Shown piece after piece: positions 16,680-25,892 of a stretch of 64,000 nucleotides of DNA (position 1 is the stretch's first letter; every line of letters begins with the position of its first letter). The notes beneath the pieces are model-generated. The model was not told the DNA's origin. It ran no database searches and was given only the letters and a program-made list of their open reading frames with translations. The translations under genes and the position numbers were made by a program. Source of the stretch: Melittangium boletus DSM 14713 (GTDB lineage: Bacteria; Myxococcota; Myxococcia; Myxococcales; Myxococcaceae); assembly GCF_002305855.1 (NCBI RefSeq), contig NZ_CP022163.1:6572292-6636291 (forward strand). The letters run 5' to 3'.

Positions 16680-17984
16680 ATGGCACGCGAGCAGCAACGC
16701 AACGGTCACCGCAGGGTGGCCATCGTCCGTGGATTGCGGACGCCCTTCGCGAAGGCGGGCACGGACTTCGCGAAGCTCACCGCGTTGGACCTGGGCCGCA
16801 TGGTGGTCCAGGAGATCGTGCAGCGCTCGGAGATCGATCCGAACGAGATCGACCAGGTGGTGTTCGGCCAGGTCATCCCCACGCTCACCGCGCCGTCCAT
16901 CGCGCGCGAGGTGGTGCTGGCCGCCGGGCTGCCCCGGAAGATCGACGCCTTCACCGTGGCGCGCGCCTGTGCCACGTCCATCCAGGCCATGACGGCGGCG
17001 GCCAACGCCATCGCCCTGGGCCAGGCGGATGTGGTGCTCGCCGGGGGCACCGAGTCCATGTCGGACGCGCCCATCTTCACCAGCCGGCCCCTGGCCCAGT
17101 CGCTCGTGGCCGCCTCCAAGGCGCGCAACCTCGGCGACAAGCTCAAGGCCTTCCAGACGCTCAAGCCGCGCGACCTCGCGCCCGTGCCCCCGGCCATCGC
17201 CGAGTACTCCACCGGCCAGACCATGGGCGAGAGCGCCGAGAAGATGGCCAAGGAGAATGGCATCTCGCGCAAGGAGCAGGATGAGATCGCGCTCGCCTCG
17301 CACCAGAACGCCGCGCGCGCCTGGCGGGACGGCTTCTTCGACTCGCAGGTGATGCACGTGGTGGTGCCGCCCCAGTACGAGAAGGTGGCGCGGAAGGACA
17401 ACATCGTGCGCGAGGACACGAGCCTGGAGTCGCTGTCCCAGCTCAAGCCCGTGTTCGACCGCAAGTACGGCACCATCACCGCCGGCAACTCCTCGCCCCT
17501 CACCGATGGCGCCGGCGTGCTCCTGATGATGAGCGAGGAGAAGGCCAAGGCGCTCGGTCTCACGCCGCTCGGCTACCTGCGCTCGCACGCCTTCGCCGCC
17601 ACGGATCCGGGGGACCAGTTGCTGCAGGGTCCCGCCTACGCGGCGCCCATCGCCCTGCAGCGCGCGGGCATGACGCTCGGGGACATCGATCTCGTGGAGA
17701 TGCACGAGGCGTTCGCCGCCCAGGTGGCGAGCAACCTCCAGGCCCTGGGCTCCAAGGAGTTCGCCAAGAAGGCCGGCTGGAGCGCGCCGGTGGGCGAGGT
17801 GGACCGGACGCGGTTGAACCTGTCCGGTGGCTCGCTGTCGCTCGGACATCCCTTCGGGGCCACGGGGGCGCGCATCGTCACCCAGGCCCTGCACGAGTTG
17901 AAGCGTCAGAACAAGAACACGGTGCTGTGCACTGTCTGCGCCGCCGGTGGCCTCGGAGCCGCGGTGGTCCTGGAGCGTGAGTGA
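16680..17984 (+). CDS. fadI: Acetyl-CoA C-acyltransferase, beta-oxidation thiolase subunit
   Basis: The 434-residue thiolase cleaves 3-ketoacyl-CoA with CoA to release acetyl-CoA. The acylated nucleophile is Cys97 (RACATSIQA); the basic His lies in VEMHEAFAA (near 341) and the second cysteine in VCAAGGLGAA close to the C-terminus. The opening VAIVRGLRTPF and overall length fit the FadI rather than the shorter FadA type. The stop overlaps the fadJ start by one base, and a promoter and palindromic site lie upstream. FadI and FadJ normally assemble into the anaerobic-type trifunctional complex. Confidence 0.95.
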   Translation: MAREQQRNGHRRVAIVRGLRTPFAKAGTDFAKLTALDLGRMVVQEIVQRSEIDPNEIDQVVFGQVIPTLTAPSIAREVVLAAGLPRKIDAFTVARACATSIQAMTAAANAIALGQADVVLAGGTESMSDAPIFTSRPLAQSLVAASKARNLGDKLKAFQTLKPRDLAPVPPAIAEYSTGQTMGESAEKMAKENGISRKEQDEIALASHQNAARAWRDGFFDSQVMHVVVPPQYEKVARKDNIVREDTSLESLSQLKPVFDRKYGTITAGNSSPLTDGAGVLLMMSEEKAKALGLTPLGYLRSHAFAATDPGDQLLQGPAYAAPIALQRAGMTLGDIDLVEMHEAFAAQVASNLQALGSKEFAKKAGWSAPVGEVDRTRLNLSGGSLSLGHPFGATGARIVTQALHELKRQNKNTVLCTVCAAGGLGAAVVLERE

Positions 17985-20224
17985 TGGCTGCCACGGTTGC
18001 GCGAGAGGTCGAGGTGAAGAACGGGTTTGGCTACCAGGTGGACGAGGGGGTCGCGCTCATCGTCATCGATCTGGAGGGCGAGCCGGTGAACACGCTCTCG
18101 CCCAAGACGGGTGAGGCCTTCATCGCGCTGCTCGAGCGCGCGGAGCGGGATCCGTCCGTCAAGGCCGTGGTCTTCACCTCGGGCAAGAAGGACAGCTTCA
18201 TCGCGGGCGCGAAGATCGATTTCCTGCAGACGATGCGCACGGCCGAGGAGGCCACGGCCGCGTCTCGCGCCGGGCAGAAGGAGTTCGATCGGCTGGAGGC
18301 GTTCTCCAAGCCCGTGGTGGCGGCCATCCACGGCGCGTGCCTGGGCGGCGGTCTGGAGTGGGCGCTCGCGTGCTCCTACCGCATCGCCACCGACAGCCCG
18401 AAGACGTCGCTCGGGCTTCCCGAGGTGCAGCTGGGACTCCTTCCCGGCGCGGGCGGCACCCAGCGTCTGCCCGCCCTCATCGGCGCGCAGGCCGCGTTGG
18501 ATCTCATCCTCGCGGGCAAGAACGTGAAGCCCTCCAAGGCCAAGAAGCTCGGCATCGTGGACGAGGTGGTCCCCGTGCCGCTCCTGCGCTCGGTGGCGCT
18601 GCGGCGGGCCAAGGAACTGGCGGCGGGCACGCTCAAGGTGGAGCGCTCCCACGGCCAGGGGCTCAAGGCGGTGGCACAGCAGAGCAAGAAGGGCCTGGGC
18701 GGACTGCTCCAGGGGCTCGCCAACCGGGAGATGTGGGCCGAGGTGGCGCTCGAGGACAACCCGCTCGGCCGGAAGATCCTCTTCGATCAGGCGCGCAAGC
18801 AGCTGCGCAAGAAGACGCGCGGCAAGTTCCCCGCGCCCGAGAAGGCGCTCGAGGCCATCCGCATCGGTCTGGAGTCCGGCCGCGCGGCGGGTCTGGAGGC
18901 GGAGGCCCGGTTCTTCGGGGAGCTGGTGGTGTCCGATGTCTCCAAGCGCCTGGTGGAGATCTTCTTCGCCACCACCGCGCTCAAGAAGGAGAACGGCACC
19001 TCGGCGGCGGACGTGAAGCCGCGCGCGGTGAAGAAGGTGGGCGTGCTCGGGGGGGGGTTGATGGGCGGTGGCATCGCCTATGTCAGCTCCGCGATCCAGG
19101 GCGTGCCGGTGCGCGTGAAGGACAAGGATGACGCGGGCGTGGGCCGCGCGCTCAAGCAGGTGCAGGGCATCCTCGATGAGCGCGTGAAGCGCCGCTCGCT
19201 CACGTGGCGCGAGTCCGCCGCGAAGATGGCGCTCGTCACCGGTGGCACCGACTACGCGGGCTTCAAGAGCGTGGACGTGGTCATCGAGGCCGTGTTCGAG
19301 GACCTGGCCCTCAAGCGCCGCATCCTCGCCGAGGTGGAGGCCGTCACGCGGGACGACGCCATCTTCGCCTCCAACACCTCCAGCATCCCCATCACCCAGC
19401 TGGCCGAGGGCGCTCGCCGGCCCGCGCAGGTGATTGGCATGCATTACTTCAGCCCGGTGCACAAGATGCCCCTGCTGGAGATCATCACCCACAAGGGCAC
19501 CGCCGACTGGGTGACGGCCACGTGCGTGGAGATCGGCAAGAAGCAGGGCAAGACGGTCATCGTCGTCAACGACGGGCCGGGCTTCTACACCTCGCGCATC
19601 CTCGCGCCGTACATGAACGAGGCCGCGTACCTGTTGGCCGAGGGCGCCGACATCGCCGAGCTGGACAAGGCGCTCGTGGACTTCGGCTTCCCCGTGGGCC
19701 CCATCACCCTGCTGGACGAAGTGGGCATCGACGTGGCCCAGAAGGTGGGTCCCATCATGGAGGCCGCCTTCGGCAAGCGCATGGCCGCGCCCAAGGCGCT
19801 CGAGAAGGTGGTGGCCGATGGGCGGCTTGGCCGCAAGAACCAGAAGGGCTTCTACGCCTACGACGGCAAGAAGAAGAAGGAGGTGGACCCCTCCGTCTAC
19901 GAGCTGCTGCCGCACGGCAAGAACCGCAAGAGCCTGGACGCGCGCGAGATGGCCGAGCGCTGCGCCCTGCAGATGGTGAACGAGGCGGTGCGCTGCCTGG
20001 GGGAGGGGATCCTGCGCAGCGCGCGGGACGGCGACGTGGGGGCCATCTTCGGCCTCGGCTTCCCGCCCTTCCTCGGAGGGCCCTTCCGCTACGCGGACAG
20101 CCTCGGGCCCGCGGAGCTCTTGCGGCGCCTGGAGCACTACCACGACAAGTATGGCGAGCGCTTCGCTCCCGCGCCCCTGCTCGTGGAGAAGGTGAAGGCG
20201 CGCGAGACGTTCTACCCGCGCTGA
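17984..20224 (+). CDS. fadJ: Fatty oxidation complex alpha subunit (enoyl-CoA hydratase / 3-hydroxyacyl-CoA dehydrogenase)
   Basis: The 746-residue bifunctional enzyme has an N-terminal crotonase domain (about 15-200) with the oxyanion-hole segment IHGACLGGGLEWAL and catalytic Glu in GLPEVQLGLLPGAGGTQ. The Rossmann NAD domain starts at GVLGGGLMGGGIA near residue 345 and carries the catalytic His in MHYFSPVHKMP. Two C-terminal dehydrogenase repeats follow. ATG 17984 overlaps the fadI stop; a GTG one codon earlier is an alternative. It performs hydration and NAD-dependent oxidation, passing product to FadI. A bidirectional terminator closes the operon. Confidence 0.95.
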   Translation: MAATVAREVEVKNGFGYQVDEGVALIVIDLEGEPVNTLSPKTGEAFIALLERAERDPSVKAVVFTSGKKDSFIAGAKIDFLQTMRTAEEATAASRAGQKEFDRLEAFSKPVVAAIHGACLGGGLEWALACSYRIATDSPKTSLGLPEVQLGLLPGAGGTQRLPALIGAQAALDLILAGKNVKPSKAKKLGIVDEVVPVPLLRSVALRRAKELAAGTLKVERSHGQGLKAVAQQSKKGLGGLLQGLANREMWAEVALEDNPLGRKILFDQARKQLRKKTRGKFPAPEKALEAIRIGLESGRAAGLEAEARFFGELVVSDVSKRLVEIFFATTALKKENGTSAADVKPRAVKKVGVLGGGLMGGGIAYVSSAIQGVPVRVKDKDDAGVGRALKQVQGILDERVKRRSLTWRESAAKMALVTGGTDYAGFKSVDVVIEAVFEDLALKRRILAEVEAVTRDDAIFASNTSSIPITQLAEGARRPAQVIGMHYFSPVHKMPLLEIITHKGTADWVTATCVEIGKKQGKTVIVVNDGPGFYTSRILAPYMNEAAYLLAEGADIAELDKALVDFGFPVGPITLLDEVGIDVAQKVGPIMEAAFGKRMAAPKALEKVVADGRLGRKNQKGFYAYDGKKKKEVDPSVYELLPHGKNRKSLDAREMAERCALQMVNEAVRCLGEGILRSARDGDVGAIFGLGFPPFLGGPFRYADSLGPAELLRRLEHYHDKYGERFAPAPLLVEKVKARETFYPR

Positions 20225-20240
20225 GCCTCGTGACGGCGGG

Positions 20241-20273
20241 GAAGGGAAGGCGCCCGGGTGGTGCCTTCCCTTC
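20241..20273. terminator. Bidirectional terminator between fadJ and the S15-like hydrolase
   Basis: The 11-base arms GAAGGGAAGGC and GCCTTCCCTTC are perfectly complementary around an 11-base loop, followed on the plus strand by TTCCCTTCC. It is placed between two convergent genes and can serve both. Confidence 0.7.
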
Positions 20274-20285
20274 TTCCCTTCCGGC

Positions 20286-22208
20286 TCAGTCGTCCAGCGC
20301 CGGCAGGACGTTCACCTTGAGGGCGCTCGGGTGCTGGGCCGCATGGTGCACGCGGTGGGTGGCGCGCACGAAGTCCTCTTCCTTCGCCTCGAAGATGTTG
20401 GGCACGAAGGTCTGCGGGTTGCGGTCGATGAAGGGGAACCAGCTCGACTGCACCTGGATCATCACCCGGTGCCCGCGCTTGAAGGTGTGCAGCACGTCGT
20501 TGATGACGAAGCGCACCTTCGTCACTTCTCCCGGCTTGAAGGGCTTGGGCTCGCTGTAGCTGTCCCGGAAGCGGCCCCGGAAGGGCTCGCCGCGTACCAG
20601 CGTCTGCTGGTGGCCCCGGTTGACCACGCCCTCCTCCTCGTCCTTGCGCGTGTAGCCGGGCAGCTTGCCGGGGTTGGCGTCGATGAGCTTCACCACCCAG
20701 TCCGCGTCACTGCCCGTGGTGGACACCCACAGCTCCGCCTCCAGCGGGCCCGCGAGCGTGAGATCCCGCTCCAGTGGCTCCGTCTGGTAGACGAGCACGT
20801 CCGGACGGCGCGCGGCGAAGCGCTGATCCTCGGTCATGTAGTTCTTCGCCCAGTACGGGGTGAGTTCCATCGTGTAGGGCACGGGCTTGTCCGGATCGCT
20901 CACGTACTCGTCGAAGGACGGCGCGCCCTCCGTGGGGGCCTTGAAGGACAGGCCTCCCTTGGGCTGGAAGTAGAGCCGTTGCTCGCGTGTCTGCTTGGGC
21001 GGCCAGGTGTCGAAGCGGCGCCAGCGGTTGGCGCCCGTCTCGAACATGAAGGCCTCGGGCAGGTCGGGTTTGTCGCCGCCTTTGAGGTGGTGCTTGAAGA
21101 AGGCGAAGAGCAGCGCCTGGAAGGTCTGGCTCGTGGGGAAGCCGAAGTCGGCGTCTCCCAGGGAGGAGCCCTCGTCCCGGATCCATCCGCCATGCGACCA
21201 GGGGCCCATGACGAGGGTGTTGGGGGTGCCGGGGTTCTGCTTCTCGATGGCGGAGTAGGTGCGCAGCGGGCCGTACAGGTCCTCGGTGTCGTACCAGCCG
21301 CCCACCGTCAGGACGGCGGCCTTGATGTTCTTGAGGTGGGGCAGGAGGTTGCGCGCCTGCCAGAAGGCGTCGTAGTTCGGGTGCGCGACGAGGTCCTTCC
21401 AGAACGACACGTCGCCCTTGAAGTGGCGCGCGTCCGCGTTGCCCAGCGGCCCCAGGTCCATGAAGAACTGGTAGCCATCCGGCGTGCCGTGCTCGAAGGA
21501 CTTCCATTCCTGTGGATCGATGGGCTTGGGCCGGGGCCTGCCGAAGCCCGCGAAGAAGTCGAAGGCGAGCACCAGGTTGAAGGCGCCGTGCCGGTGCATG
21601 TCGTCCCAGAACCAGTCGGCGATGGGGGCCTGGGGAGACACCGCCTTGAGCGCCGGGTGCGAGTCGATGGCGCCCGCGGACGTGTAGAAGCCTGGATAGG
21701 AGATGCCCCACTGGCCCACGCGGCCGTTGTTGCCCGCGACGTTCTTCACCAACCACGCGATGGTGTCGTAGGTGTCGCTGCTCTCGTCGATGTCCTGGGG
21801 GCCCTTCTTCGTGGCCAGGTGGGGGCGCACGTTGATGAACTCGCCCTCGGACATGTTGCGGCCGCGCACGTCCTGGCTGACGAAGATGAAGCCTTCCTTC
21901 TCGAAGGCCTCGGTCGCCATCCGGGTGGGGTAGCGGTCGGGACCGTAGGGCGCGACCGAGTAGGGCGTGCGCATGAGCATCATGGGATAGCGCTTGCCGG
22001 GGCTCGCGTCGTTGGGGACGTAGACGCTCGTGAACAGCTTCACGCCATCGCGCATGGGGATGCGGTACTCGTACTTGGTGTAGTTCGCGCGAAGGTATTG
22101 GGCGCGCTCGTCGAGGTGCGGCGCCGGGGGCTTCGCGGCCTGGGCCCTCACGGGCCCGGCGAGTGCGACGAGCCCGAGCACCATGAGGTGGCGGAACGTG
22201 GGGAGCAT
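20286..22208 (-). CDS. CocE/NonD family (X-Pro dipeptidyl-peptidase S15-like) hydrolase, exported
   Basis: The 640-residue alpha/beta hydrolase starts MLPTFRHLMVLGLVALAG with a signal peptide ending near AQA (residue 25); an upstream GTG would spoil the signal. The nucleophile is Ser in GQWGISYPGFY (near residue 160), and the acid and His are probably in the EDLYGPLRTY and GPWSHGGW segments. The C-terminal half has the jelly-roll domain of the family (FVINDVLHTFKRGHRVMIQVQSS). Members cleave esters, acylated compounds or X-Pro peptides; the substrate here cannot be assigned. It lies alone, divergent from the PIG-V-like gene. Confidence 0.9.
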   Translation of the reverse strand: MLPTFRHLMVLGLVALAGPVRAQAAKPPAPHLDERAQYLRANYTKYEYRIPMRDGVKLFTSVYVPNDASPGKRYPMMLMRTPYSVAPYGPDRYPTRMATEAFEKEGFIFVSQDVRGRNMSEGEFINVRPHLATKKGPQDIDESSDTYDTIAWLVKNVAGNNGRVGQWGISYPGFYTSAGAIDSHPALKAVSPQAPIADWFWDDMHRHGAFNLVLAFDFFAGFGRPRPKPIDPQEWKSFEHGTPDGYQFFMDLGPLGNADARHFKGDVSFWKDLVAHPNYDAFWQARNLLPHLKNIKAAVLTVGGWYDTEDLYGPLRTYSAIEKQNPGTPNTLVMGPWSHGGWIRDEGSSLGDADFGFPTSQTFQALLFAFFKHHLKGGDKPDLPEAFMFETGANRWRRFDTWPPKQTREQRLYFQPKGGLSFKAPTEGAPSFDEYVSDPDKPVPYTMELTPYWAKNYMTEDQRFAARRPDVLVYQTEPLERDLTLAGPLEAELWVSTTGSDADWVVKLIDANPGKLPGYTRKDEEEGVVNRGHQQTLVRGEPFRGRFRDSYSEPKPFKPGEVTKVRFVINDVLHTFKRGHRVMIQVQSSWFPFIDRNPQTFVPNIFEAKEEDFVRATHRVHHAAQHPSALKVNVLPALDD

Positions 22209-22331
22209 GCTCTCTCCTGTGACTGGAACGGGCGGCATTCTGGGTGAACGGTGGCGGGGCGGAAAGCGTCACGTCATCCAGACGCACCCCGCCTTGACCC
22301 CCGCGTGTTTCTGGATGATGCCTGCGCCGCC

Positions 22332-23462
22332 ATGCCCCGTACTCCCGAACGCGTCCTCGCTCTCGTCATCCTGTCCGCGTTGATTGTCTGTGCCGCGGCC
22401 GTGGGCGCCGGGGAGTGGTACTTCCAGCACCACAAGACGCCTCCGGGTCCCGAGATGGGGCCCGGCGGCTACGTGCTCGGGGGCTGGTTCGCCTATGACT
22501 CCGGGTGGTACGCGGACATCGTCGAGCACGGCTACCACTACAAGCCCGGACAGCAGAGCTCCGTGGCCTTCTTCCCGCTCTATCCCCTCGCCGTCCGCGC
22601 CGTGCGGACGCTCGTTCCCGACGTGCACTGGGCCGGAGTGCTGGTGACGCTGCTGTGCGGGCCGCTCGCCGTGTTGCTCTTCCGGCGCTGGGCGCGCACC
22701 CGGGTGGATGAGGACACCGCCTTCCAGGCCTCCCTGTTGTTCGCGCTCTACCCCTTCACCTTCTTCCTCTATGGCGTGATGTACTCCGACGCGCTCTTCA
22801 TCCTGATGGTGGTGGGCGCGTTCCTCCTGCTGGAGAAGGGGCGTCTGGGGCCGGCGGTGCTGCTGGGCGCGCTGGCCACGGCGGCCCGGCCCGTGGCGCC
22901 CGCGGTGGTGGTGGGCCTGCTGGTGCGCCGGCTCGAGTGGAAGCGCGAACGCAACGAGCGCTGGACGCTCGTGGACCTCTTGCCCGTGCTGTCCGCGCTC
23001 GGCTTCGTCTCCTACATGCTCTACCTGCAGTGGCGCTTCCAGGAGCCGCTCGCCTTCGTGAAGGTGCAGGCGGCGTGGGGCCAGGTGCCTGGCTGGCGCT
23101 CCTGGCTCAAGCTGTCCTGGTTCAAGAGCGTCTTCTCCCCCGAGTCCACCCCCGACTTCGTCCTGTGGATCTGCCTCCACGCGGCGTTGAGCCTGGGAGC
23201 GCTCGCCCTGGTGTGGCCCACCTTCAAGAAGCTGGGCTGGGGCTACGGGGCGTTCTGCGCCGTCATGGTCGGCATCCCCACCGTGTCCACCAAGGACTTC
23301 ATGGGCATGGGGCGCTACCTCCTGTCCGCCTTTCCACTCTTCCTCACCCTCGCCTGGCTCCTGCGCGAGCGTCCTCGGGTGCGCCAGGGCATCCTCGCCG
23401 TGAGTACGGTATCGCTCGTCCTCCTCTCCGCCGCCTTCGGCCTGGATTACTACCTCTCGTGA
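22332..23462 (+). CDS. PIG-V-like mannosyltransferase family membrane protein
   Basis: The 376-residue protein from MPRTPERVLALVI has about eight to ten hydrophobic segments. The motifs AYDSGWYADIVEHGYHY (near 50) and FFPLYPLAVRAVR (near 80) match the GPI mannosyltransferase II (PIG-V/GT76) family, in which Asp of the first luminal loop is essential; use of a polyprenyl-phosphate sugar donor is inferred. The C-terminal MGMGRYLLSAFPLF also matches. The stop overlaps the GTG start of the following methyltransferase by four bases, so the two are co-translated. It probably decorates a surface lipid or glycan; the precise acceptor is unknown. Confidence 0.8.
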   Translation: MPRTPERVLALVILSALIVCAAAVGAGEWYFQHHKTPPGPEMGPGGYVLGGWFAYDSGWYADIVEHGYHYKPGQQSSVAFFPLYPLAVRAVRTLVPDVHWAGVLVTLLCGPLAVLLFRRWARTRVDEDTAFQASLLFALYPFTFFLYGVMYSDALFILMVVGAFLLLEKGRLGPAVLLGALATAARPVAPAVVVGLLVRRLEWKRERNERWTLVDLLPVLSALGFVSYMLYLQWRFQEPLAFVKVQAAWGQVPGWRSWLKLSWFKSVFSPESTPDFVLWICLHAALSLGALALVWPTFKKLGWGYGAFCAVMVGIPTVSTKDFMGMGRYLLSAFPLFLTLAWLLRERPRVRQGILAVSTVSLVLLSAAFGLDYYLS

Positions 23463-24124
23463 ACGCCCCCCTCGCTCCCGCCCTGGCGCTCTTCTCCCAC
23501 CTGCCTCCCGCGGAGCGCTTCCACGTCCACGCCCGTGCCTTCTCCGCGCCCCTGGAGGCCGTCGCCGCCCGGGTCCCTCCGGGAGGGGCCGTGGCCGACG
23601 TGGGGTGTGGCCATGGCCTGCTCACCGCCCTGCTCGCCCTGGGGGATTCTCGGCGGATGGTACATGGGGTCGATCCTGACCCCCGCAAGGTGGAGTGGGC
23701 GAGGAAGGGCCCGGGACTCCTTCCCCATGTGAAGGTGGAGGAAGGCGGGGTGGACTCGCTCGCCCAGCGGCTCCCCGGTCACTTCGACGCGGTGGCGGTG
23801 TGCGATGTCCTGTACCTGCTGCCCGTGGAGCGTTGGGCGGACTTCCTGCGCGCGGCGCGGCGCCTGCTGCGTCCCGGTGGACGGCTGCTCTTGAAGGAGG
23901 CCGAGGGCGATGGCTCCTGGAAGCACCGCAAGTGCCTCGCCCAGGAGTGGGTGATGGTGACGTTGCTCGGCCGCACGAAGGCGGGGGGCGACCTGGTGCT
24001 CCAATCCCGCGAGACGGTGCTCGGGGTGCTGCGTGACACCGGCTTCCTCCCACGCGAGACGGTGGCCCTGGGCGCGGGCTACTCCACGCCCCACATCCTC
24101 TATGTGGCGGACAGCGCGCCGTAG
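23459..24124 (+). CDS. SAM-dependent class I methyltransferase
   Basis: The 221-residue protein begins with GTG overlapping the previous stop as GTGA. Motif I VADVGCGHGLLTALL (near 47-61), acidic loop VHGVDPDPRKVEWA and motif IV FDAVAVCDVLYLLP mark a Rossmann methyltransferase of the Methyltransf_12/25 type. The substrate is not evident; translational coupling to a PIG-V-like glycosyltransferase suggests a lipid or glycan. The last 25 bases overlap the 3' end of the convergent YdjC-type gene, an unusual sense-antisense overlap. Confidence 0.85.
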   Translation: MNAPLAPALALFSHLPPAERFHVHARAFSAPLEAVAARVPPGGAVADVGCGHGLLTALLALGDSRRMVHGVDPDPRKVEWARKGPGLLPHVKVEEGGVDSLAQRLPGHFDAVAVCDVLYLLPVERWADFLRAARRLLRPGGRLLLKEAEGDGSWKHRKCLAQEWVMVTLLGRTKAGGDLVLQSRETVLGVLRDTGFLPRETVALGAGYSTPHILYVADSAP

Positions 24125-24939
24125 GTGGTCAGCTCCACCCCGGCGCTCTGGAGCCGGGCGCGGACCCGGGAGCTGGTGAGCGCGTCCAGCTCCGACTGCC
24201 AGCCGTAGGTCCACGCCGGATCCTCGGGCACGTGAGGCCGGCCCTCGCCCGGGTGACACCCCAGCTCGAAGTCCCCGGGAGGCAGGGTCTCCAGCAGGGC
24301 GAGCAGGGCGGACTCGGTGAGCTGGCCCGCTTCGAACACCCCGCCCGCGCTCACCCGCCGCACGCCGGGGCGGGGCCGGGGCGCGCTCCGAGCCAGCAGC
24401 GTCAGCAGGGTCGTCTTCACCGCGGGGCCAGGCGTGTGCCACCAGGAGACGCGGGGAAGCCGGTCCGGCCAGCGCACGGGCAGTCCCTCTCGCCGCGCCA
24501 GGGCCTCCACCCGGGGTCGCACTCCCGGGAGCAGGTGCAGGTGTTGATGGGCGTCCAGGTGGTCCACCGGCGCGCCCAGGGCCCGCGCGCGGGCGAGCTG
24601 CGCGGCCAGTTCCAGCTCCAACTCCTCGCCACGCACCTGGCCGGTCAGCCATGCCCGGGCGAAGTCCGCCCAACTCGCGCGCAGCCGCCCGCCCGGCGCC
24701 ACCGTGGGCACGCGCGAGGGGTCCGCCGCGGGGGCCAGACGGGTGGACAGGGCCAGGTGCACTCCCAGCGCGAGCCCCTGGGCCCGGGCCTGGCTCACCG
24801 CCTCGGGGGCGCTCGGCCCCATGACGAGCACGGTGGCGCTGGTGACGATGCCCTCGCGGTGGGCCCGGAGGATGCCCGCGTCCAGCGAGGGGTGCAGTCC
24901 GAGGTCGTCCGCGTTGACGATGAGGCGCGTGCGCGTCAC
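24100..24939 (-). CDS. ChbG/HpnK (YdjC) family carbohydrate deacetylase
   Basis: The 279-residue protein has the metal-binding signature of this family: IVNADDLGLHPS at residues 7-18, HLDAHQHLHLLPG near 126 and the late His of ELGCHPGEG. It presumably removes an N-acetyl group from an amino sugar; HpnK-like members act on hopanoid-linked or lipid-linked sugars. It lies four bases after a GT2 glycosyltransferase gene and is surely co-transcribed, so a lipid-linked sugar modified first by the GT2 product and then deacetylated is a reasonable inference. The C-terminal codons overlap the convergent methyltransferase gene by 25 bases. Confidence 0.9.
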   Translation of the reverse strand: MTRTRLIVNADDLGLHPSLDAGILRAHREGIVTSATVLVMGPSAPEAVSQARAQGLALGVHLALSTRLAPAADPSRVPTVAPGGRLRASWADFARAWLTGQVRGEELELELAAQLARARALGAPVDHLDAHQHLHLLPGVRPRVEALARREGLPVRWPDRLPRVSWWHTPGPAVKTTLLTLLARSAPRPRPGVRRVSAGGVFEAGQLTESALLALLETLPPGDFELGCHPGEGRPHVPEDPAWTYGWQSELDALTSSRVRARLQSAGVELTTYGALSAT

Positions 24940-24943
24940 CGGC

Positions 24944-25744
24944 CTACCCGTGGCCTCGCGTCTTCTCGCGATCGCGCGCTCCTCCGTGCAGCGGCGCCAC
25001 CGAGGGGGGCAGCCGCACCGGACGCTTCGCCGCCTGGGGCCAGCGCGTCTCCGGATAGAGCCGGGTCAGCTCGCGCACCATCTTGAGGATGACGGTGGGC
25101 GAGGACAGCGTGGAGATGCCGCGCGTGCGCGGGAAGTAGTCCACGCCCATCTGGAACACCTTGAAGCCCTGGTGGATGGCCTTCACCACCAGCTCCGCGT
25201 CGATGAAGGAGCCCTGGCTGTTGAGCTCCACCGCCTCCAGCACCCGGCGGTGCATCACCTTGAAGCTGAAGTTGATGTCCTTCATATGGACACCAAATAG
25301 CGTGCGGATGAGCAGGTTGTAGGCGAACGAATAGGCGATGCGCTTGGGCCCCTCGCTCGTGCGGTCGAAGCGGAAGGCGCAGATCATGTCCGCTTCCAGG
25401 TAGTTCATCAGGTGCAGCGCCCGCTCCAGCTCCTTGAGGTCGAAGGGCAGGTCGATGTCCGAGTACACCACCACGTCCTTGGTGGACGCGGACAGGCCGG
25501 TGCGCATGGCCCCGCCCAGCTTGAGGTTCACCGGGTGGGTGATGAAGCGGAACTGGGGGATGCGCGCCGCGAGCCGCTCGCAGATCTCCTGCGTGCGGTC
25601 CGTGGAGGCGTCGTTGACGACGATGATTTCGAAATCGTTGGTCAACCGGGGAAGTACGTCCAGGGCGCGCATGACCGAGCGCTCCACGTAGTCCTCCTCG
25701 TTCCAGGCGGGGAAGAAAAGGCTGATACTGGGAGGATTGCCCAC
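24944..25744 (-). CDS. Family 2 glycosyltransferase (dolichyl-phosphate sugar synthase-like)
   Basis: The start is GTG at 25744 (GNPPSISLFFPAWNEE), preceded by GAGG; the frame is open much further upstream but that part is low-quality sequence. The 266-residue GT-A domain shows FFPAWNEEDYVE, VVNDASTDRTQE and the metal-binding DIDLP equivalent to DxD in VVYSDIDLPFD. The later segment KDINFSFKVMHRRVL is like Dpm1-type polyprenyl-phosphate sugar synthases; no C-terminal membrane helices are seen. It likely transfers a sugar to a polyprenyl phosphate, feeding the deacetylase encoded next. A 148-base region separates it from the divergent diguanylate cyclase gene. Confidence 0.88.
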   Translation of the reverse strand: MGNPPSISLFFPAWNEEDYVERSVMRALDVLPRLTNDFEIIVVNDASTDRTQEICERLAARIPQFRFITHPVNLKLGGAMRTGLSASTKDVVVYSDIDLPFDLKELERALHLMNYLEADMICAFRFDRTSEGPKRIAYSFAYNLLIRTLFGVHMKDINFSFKVMHRRVLEAVELNSQGSFIDAELVVKAIHQGFKVFQMGVDYFPRTRGISTLSSPTVILKMVRELTRLYPETRWPQAAKRPVRLPPSVAPLHGGARDREKTRGHG

Positions 25745-25892
25745 GATTGAGACCTCGACGGTTCGCCCTCGTTCGGGAGGCGCGGGTAGGCGGCAGGTAT
25801 CAAACAACCCAGGGCGAGTGCAATCCAACGGTCGCCGAGCGTTGCCTCGGCGTGGTAGCGTCAGGGGCTTACGGTTCGTTCCGAGGGTGGAT

